Shown here piece after piece: positions 7,330 through 9,555 of a stretch of 9,555 nucleotides of DNA. Below the pieces are notes generated by a model. It saw only the letters and a program-made list of their open reading frames with translations, did not search any database and was not told the DNA's origin. Origin of the DNA: Bacillota bacterium (lineage in GTDB: Bacteria; Bacillota_A; Clostridia; Peptostreptococcales; Anaerovoracaceae); NCBI GenBank assembly GCA_017437925.1, contig JAFRWQ010000247.1:1-9555 (forward strand), read 5' to 3'. Each line of letters opens with the position of its first letter. Positions within the stretch are counted from its first letter, which is position 1. A program made the translations under genes and the position numbers.

Positions 7330-8064
7330 ATGAGCGCTCTCATAGAGTTCCGCGATGTCTGCAAATACTACGTGATGGGGGAGAACACCGTCAAGGCCAA
7401 CGACCACATCTCCATGACCATAGACAGGGGGGAGTTCGTCGCCATAGTGGGCCAGTCCGGCTCCGGCAAGTCCACCTGCATGAACATAATAGGCTGCCTC
7501 GACGTTCCTACAAGCGGTCACTATCTCCTGGACGGCACCGACGTGGGGAGCCTCTCCAGGTCAAAGCTTGCCGAGATCAGAAACAAGATGCTGGGCTTCG
7601 TATTTCAGCAGTACAATCTGCTGCCCAAGTACAACCTCATCGAAAACGTAGAAGTTCCGCTGATGTACGCCGGCGTCTCAAGAAGCGAAAGGAAGAAGAG
7701 GGCCCTTGAGATACTCACCGAGCTCGGCCTCGAAGAACACTTGAAGCACAAGCCCAACGAGCTTTCGGGAGGACAGCAGCAGAGGGTCTCCATCGCAAGA
7801 GCCCTGGTCGGAAAGCCTCCCATACTCCTCGCCGACGAGCCCACCGGAGCCCTCGACTCAAAGACCGGCCGCGACGTCTTAAAGCTTTTAAAGCAGCTCA
7901 ACGAGCAGGGCAAGACCGTGGTCCTCATAACCCACGACAACAGCATCGCCTCGCAGGCCAGGCGCATCATAAGGCTCGAAGACGGCCGCGTGGTATTCGA
8001 CGGTCCATCTGACGATCCCGACGCCATGAAGATCCCCTCGAGAGAGGAGGATGAGGCCGTATGA
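7330..8064 (+). CDS. ABC transporter ATP-binding protein, MacB/LolD/YknY type
   Basis: The 244-residue ATPase that powers the exporter from the cytoplasmic face. All nucleotide-binding motifs are intact: Walker A GQSGSGKST (41-49), Q-loop FQQYNLLPKYN (92-102), signature LSGGQQQRVSIARAL (145-159), Walker B ILLADEPTGALDS (165-177), and the switch His202 in LITHD. The LLPKYN segment after the Q-loop and the ADEPTGALDS box are typical of the LolD/MacB/FtsE-like (MacB superfamily) group rather than drug-type half transporters. A GGGAGG ribosome binding site (7315-7320) lies within the end of the adaptor gene. The adaptor stop is followed by a second in-frame TAA and then ATG. The 3' end overlaps the permease start by 4 bp (ATGA). 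Exported substrate is unknown: peptides, lipoproteins, macrolides and toxins are all handled by relatives. Confidence 0.96.
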   Translation: MSALIEFRDVCKYYVMGENTVKANDHISMTIDRGEFVAIVGQSGSGKSTCMNIIGCLDVPTSGHYLLDGTDVGSLSRSKLAEIRNKMLGFVFQQYNLLPKYNLIENVEVPLMYAGVSRSERKKRALEILTELGLEEHLKHKPNELSGGQQQRVSIARALVGKPPILLADEPTGALDSKTGRDVLKLLKQLNEQGKTVVLITHDNSIASQARRIIRLEDGRVVFDGPSDDPDAMKIPSREEDEAV

Positions 8065-9257
8065 ACTTCTTCGATACCGCAAGGCTCGCCCTCGGCAACA
8101 TCAGGGCCAGCAAGATGCGGACCTTCCTCACCATGCTGGGCATAATCATCGGCGTATCGGCGGTCATTCTCATAGAAGGCCTGGGCAACGGCATGCAGGT
8201 CTACATGGAGGACGCCTTCGAGTCTCTCGGCACCAACACGATACAGGTGATGATACTGGGAAGAGGTTCCTCCCGCTCGGTGAGCGTCGACCAGATGTAT
8301 CAGATCGCGGCGGATAATCCCGAATCCATAGAAAACGTCTCCCCGACGGTCTCGGTCTCGCTGCCAGTAAAAGTAGGAACCGAGACTTTATCGTCCACCT
8401 CGGTCACCGGTGTCGGCGAAAGCTACCTGGACATGAAGACCTACACCCTGAGCATGGGAAGGGGCCTTCAGTTCATGGACATCAAGGACCGCAAGGCAGT
8501 CTGCGTGGTGGGCGAATACATAGACCTCAACTATTACGGAGGCAACGCCGTTGGCAATACCCTTAAGCTGGGCACTCATAAGCTCACCATAGTCGGCGTT
8601 ATGACCCAGGAAGAAGACGAGATGAACGAAGGCGGTACCGACGACTGCGTCTATCTTCCCTACAGCACCGCCGCCAGATGGACGGGCAGGGGAAAAATAG
8701 GAAGCTACATGTTCACCTCCACCGACAAGGATCATTCCGAAGCCGCTGTTACCGCCATAGAAAACGGCCTTTTCGAAGTTTTTGAAGACGACAAGTCATA
8801 CACAGTCATAAGCATGGCCCAGCTCCTCGACACCTTCACCACCATGCTCAACGTGATGATCACCATACTGGCTGTCATTGCGGGCATTTCTCTGGTCGTC
8901 GGCGGCATAGGCATAATGAACATCATGCTGGTCTCCGTCACCGAAAGGACCAGAGAGATAGGCATACGCAAGGCTCTGGGCGCCAAGGAAAGGGTCATAA
9001 TGGCCCAGTTCGTGACCGAGGCCGCGGTCACCTCTCTCCTCGGGGGAGCCATAGGCATAGGCTTCGGCATGGTGCTCTGCAGGATAGGCACCATGCTGGT
9101 CGCGAGGCTCACCGAAGTGGACATGCAGGTGGTGCCTTCCATACCCTCGATAATAATGGCAGCGGGAGTCTCCGCCGCCATAGGAATAATGTTCGGCTGG
9201 CTGCCCGCCAGAAAGGCCGCCAACCTCAACCCCATAGATGCCTTAAGATACGAATAA
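8061..9257 (+). CDS. ABC transporter permease, MacB/FtsX (YknZ) type
   Basis: A 398-residue membrane subunit with the MacB topology. It has a cytoplasmic N-terminus NIRASKMRTFLTMLGIIIGV (13-32) leading into TM1 (about 21-41) and a large extracytoplasmic MacB core domain (about 42-260). TM2 (263-290) follows, then a cytoplasmic coupling segment TERTREIGIRKALGAK (294-309) that contacts the ATPase, TM3 (about 318-342) and TM4 (about 360-380). The ending LPARKAANLNPIDALRYE is the hallmark C-terminus of the family. It probably works as a mechanotransmission permease, a dimer moving the extracytoplasmic domain rather than passing substrate through the membrane, as known for E. coli MacB. It overlaps the ATPase gene by ATGA, which ensures coupled synthesis, and a further gene starts 9 bp downstream. 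No residues or segments appear to be missing. Confidence 0.95.
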   Translation: MNFFDTARLALGNIRASKMRTFLTMLGIIIGVSAVILIEGLGNGMQVYMEDAFESLGTNTIQVMILGRGSSRSVSVDQMYQIAADNPESIENVSPTVSVSLPVKVGTETLSSTSVTGVGESYLDMKTYTLSMGRGLQFMDIKDRKAVCVVGEYIDLNYYGGNAVGNTLKLGTHKLTIVGVMTQEEDEMNEGGTDDCVYLPYSTAARWTGRGKIGSYMFTSTDKDHSEAAVTAIENGLFEVFEDDKSYTVISMAQLLDTFTTMLNVMITILAVIAGISLVVGGIGIMNIMLVSVTERTREIGIRKALGAKERVIMAQFVTEAAVTSLLGGAIGIGFGMVLCRIGTMLVARLTEVDMQVVPSIPSIIMAAGVSAAIGIMFGWLPARKAANLNPIDALRYE

Positions 9258-9261
9258 GGAG
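9256..9261 (+). promoter_or_regulatory. Ribosome binding site of the SLH-protein gene
   Basis: AAGGAG starts in the permease stop codon TAA and lies 5 nt before the ATG at 9267. It fixes the start of the last gene and ties it to the exporter transcript. Confidence 0.75.
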
Positions 9262-9266
9262 CTATC

Positions 9267-9555
9267 ATGAAAAAGTTCGCTTCAGCACTTGCGCTGGTCC
9301 TGGTCTTCAGTCTCGTCCTTCCTATACAGGCCTTCGCGGCGGTCACCGGGCAGGAGGCTGTAAACACCCTGAGAGCCCTGGAGATAATGACGGGGGACGA
9401 GAGGGGAGACCTGCATCTTGACAGGCAGCTCACCAGAGCCCAGCTGGCCAAGATGCTCTGCGCCTCGTCTGCATATAAGAACAGCGTGAATGAGAAAGGC
9501 CTGGGATACTCGGTCTTTTCGGACGTGGCTCCCACCCACTGGGCAGGCCAGTACA
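9267..9555 (+). CDS. Secreted S-layer-homology (SLH) domain protein (3' end missing)
   Basis: The window ends after 96 codons with the frame still open, so only the N-terminus is seen. Residues 1-24 are a classical Sec signal peptide: KK at 2-3, a hydrophobic core ALALVLVFSLVLPI, and a probable cleavage site after AFA. Residues from about 27 on fit one SLH domain: an opening helix EAVNTLRALEIMTGD, then LHLDRQLTRAQLAKMLC with the conserved TRAQLA core, and the closing FSDVAPTHWAGQY. SLH domains bind pyruvylated wall polymers in S-layer-forming Gram-positives, or peptidoglycan-linked polymers in diderm relatives, so the protein is expected at the cell wall or envelope surface. It follows the permease by 9 bp with its own AAGGAG site and is likely part of the exporter operon. 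What lies after the SLH domain is not visible. Confidence 0.88.
   Translation, partial: MKKFASALALVLVFSLVLPIQAFAAVTGQEAVNTLRALEIMTGDERGDLHLDRQLTRAQLAKMLCASSAYKNSVNEKGLGYSVFSDVAPTHWAGQY

Noticed and set aside
6430..7521. 363-codon open frame on the - strand
   Set aside because: It is antisense to the adaptor and the ATPase N-terminus, has a low-complexity Gly/Ala/Val/His composition, and shows no family motif.
7278..7709. 143-codon + strand frame overlapping the adaptor end and ATPase start
   Set aside because: Arg/His-rich out-of-frame shadow. The true frame carries Walker A and Q-loop motifs.
8732..9535. 267-codon open frame on the - strand, Met/Ser/Ala-rich and hydrophobic looking
   Set aside because: It mirrors the membrane segments of the MacB-type permease and crosses into the SLH gene. 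The composition is explained by the opposite strand.

Overview
The window looks like a piece of a bacterial chromosome from a fairly GC-rich, low-oxygen-type member of the Bacillota (Clostridia-like). This is inferred from strong AGGAGG-type ribosome binding sites, an S-layer-homology protein, a YknXYZ/MacAB-like exporter, an M55 D-aminopeptidase and a cluster-binding m5U methyltransferase. No 16S or marker gene is present that would fix the taxonomy. Every supported gene lies on the + strand and the genes are tightly packed.

Region 1 (1-2227) holds two RNA-modification genes, translationally coupled through a 1-nt stop/start overlap. They are the 3' part of tgt (queuine/preQ1 tRNA-guanine transglycosylase) and a TrmA/RlmD-family uracil-C5 methyltransferase that has the four iron-sulfur cysteines but no TRAM domain.

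Region 2 (2228-5630) begins with a short AT-rich, palindrome-containing intergenic stretch that probably carries a promoter. It continues with an aldo/keto reductase, an M55 (DppA-like) zinc D-aminopeptidase, a RimJ/RimL-type GNAT acetyltransferase and a SagB/ThcOx-type nitroreductase-fold flavoenzyme. A strong composite Rho-independent terminator closes the unit at 5599-5630. The shared job of these four enzymes is not evident from sequence. Peptide or amino-acid scavenging and small-molecule redox chemistry is a loose inference.

Region 3 (5631-9555) starts with a leader containing two perfect hairpins/inverted repeats. An exporter operon follows: a membrane-anchored HlyD/MacA-type adaptor, a MacB/LolD-type ATPase, a MacB/FtsX-type permease, and, 9 bp further on, a Sec-exported protein with an N-terminal SLH domain cut by the window end. 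The adaptor appears to contain two complete lipoyl-hairpin-barrel modules in tandem. It is followed in the same operon by a wall- or envelope-anchoring SLH protein. Together these suggest a tripartite-like export machine adapted to a thick or layered Gram-positive envelope, and this is the most interesting part of the window.

Across the window the hexamer CTTAAG is strikingly frequent for such GC-rich DNA, in more than one reading frame.
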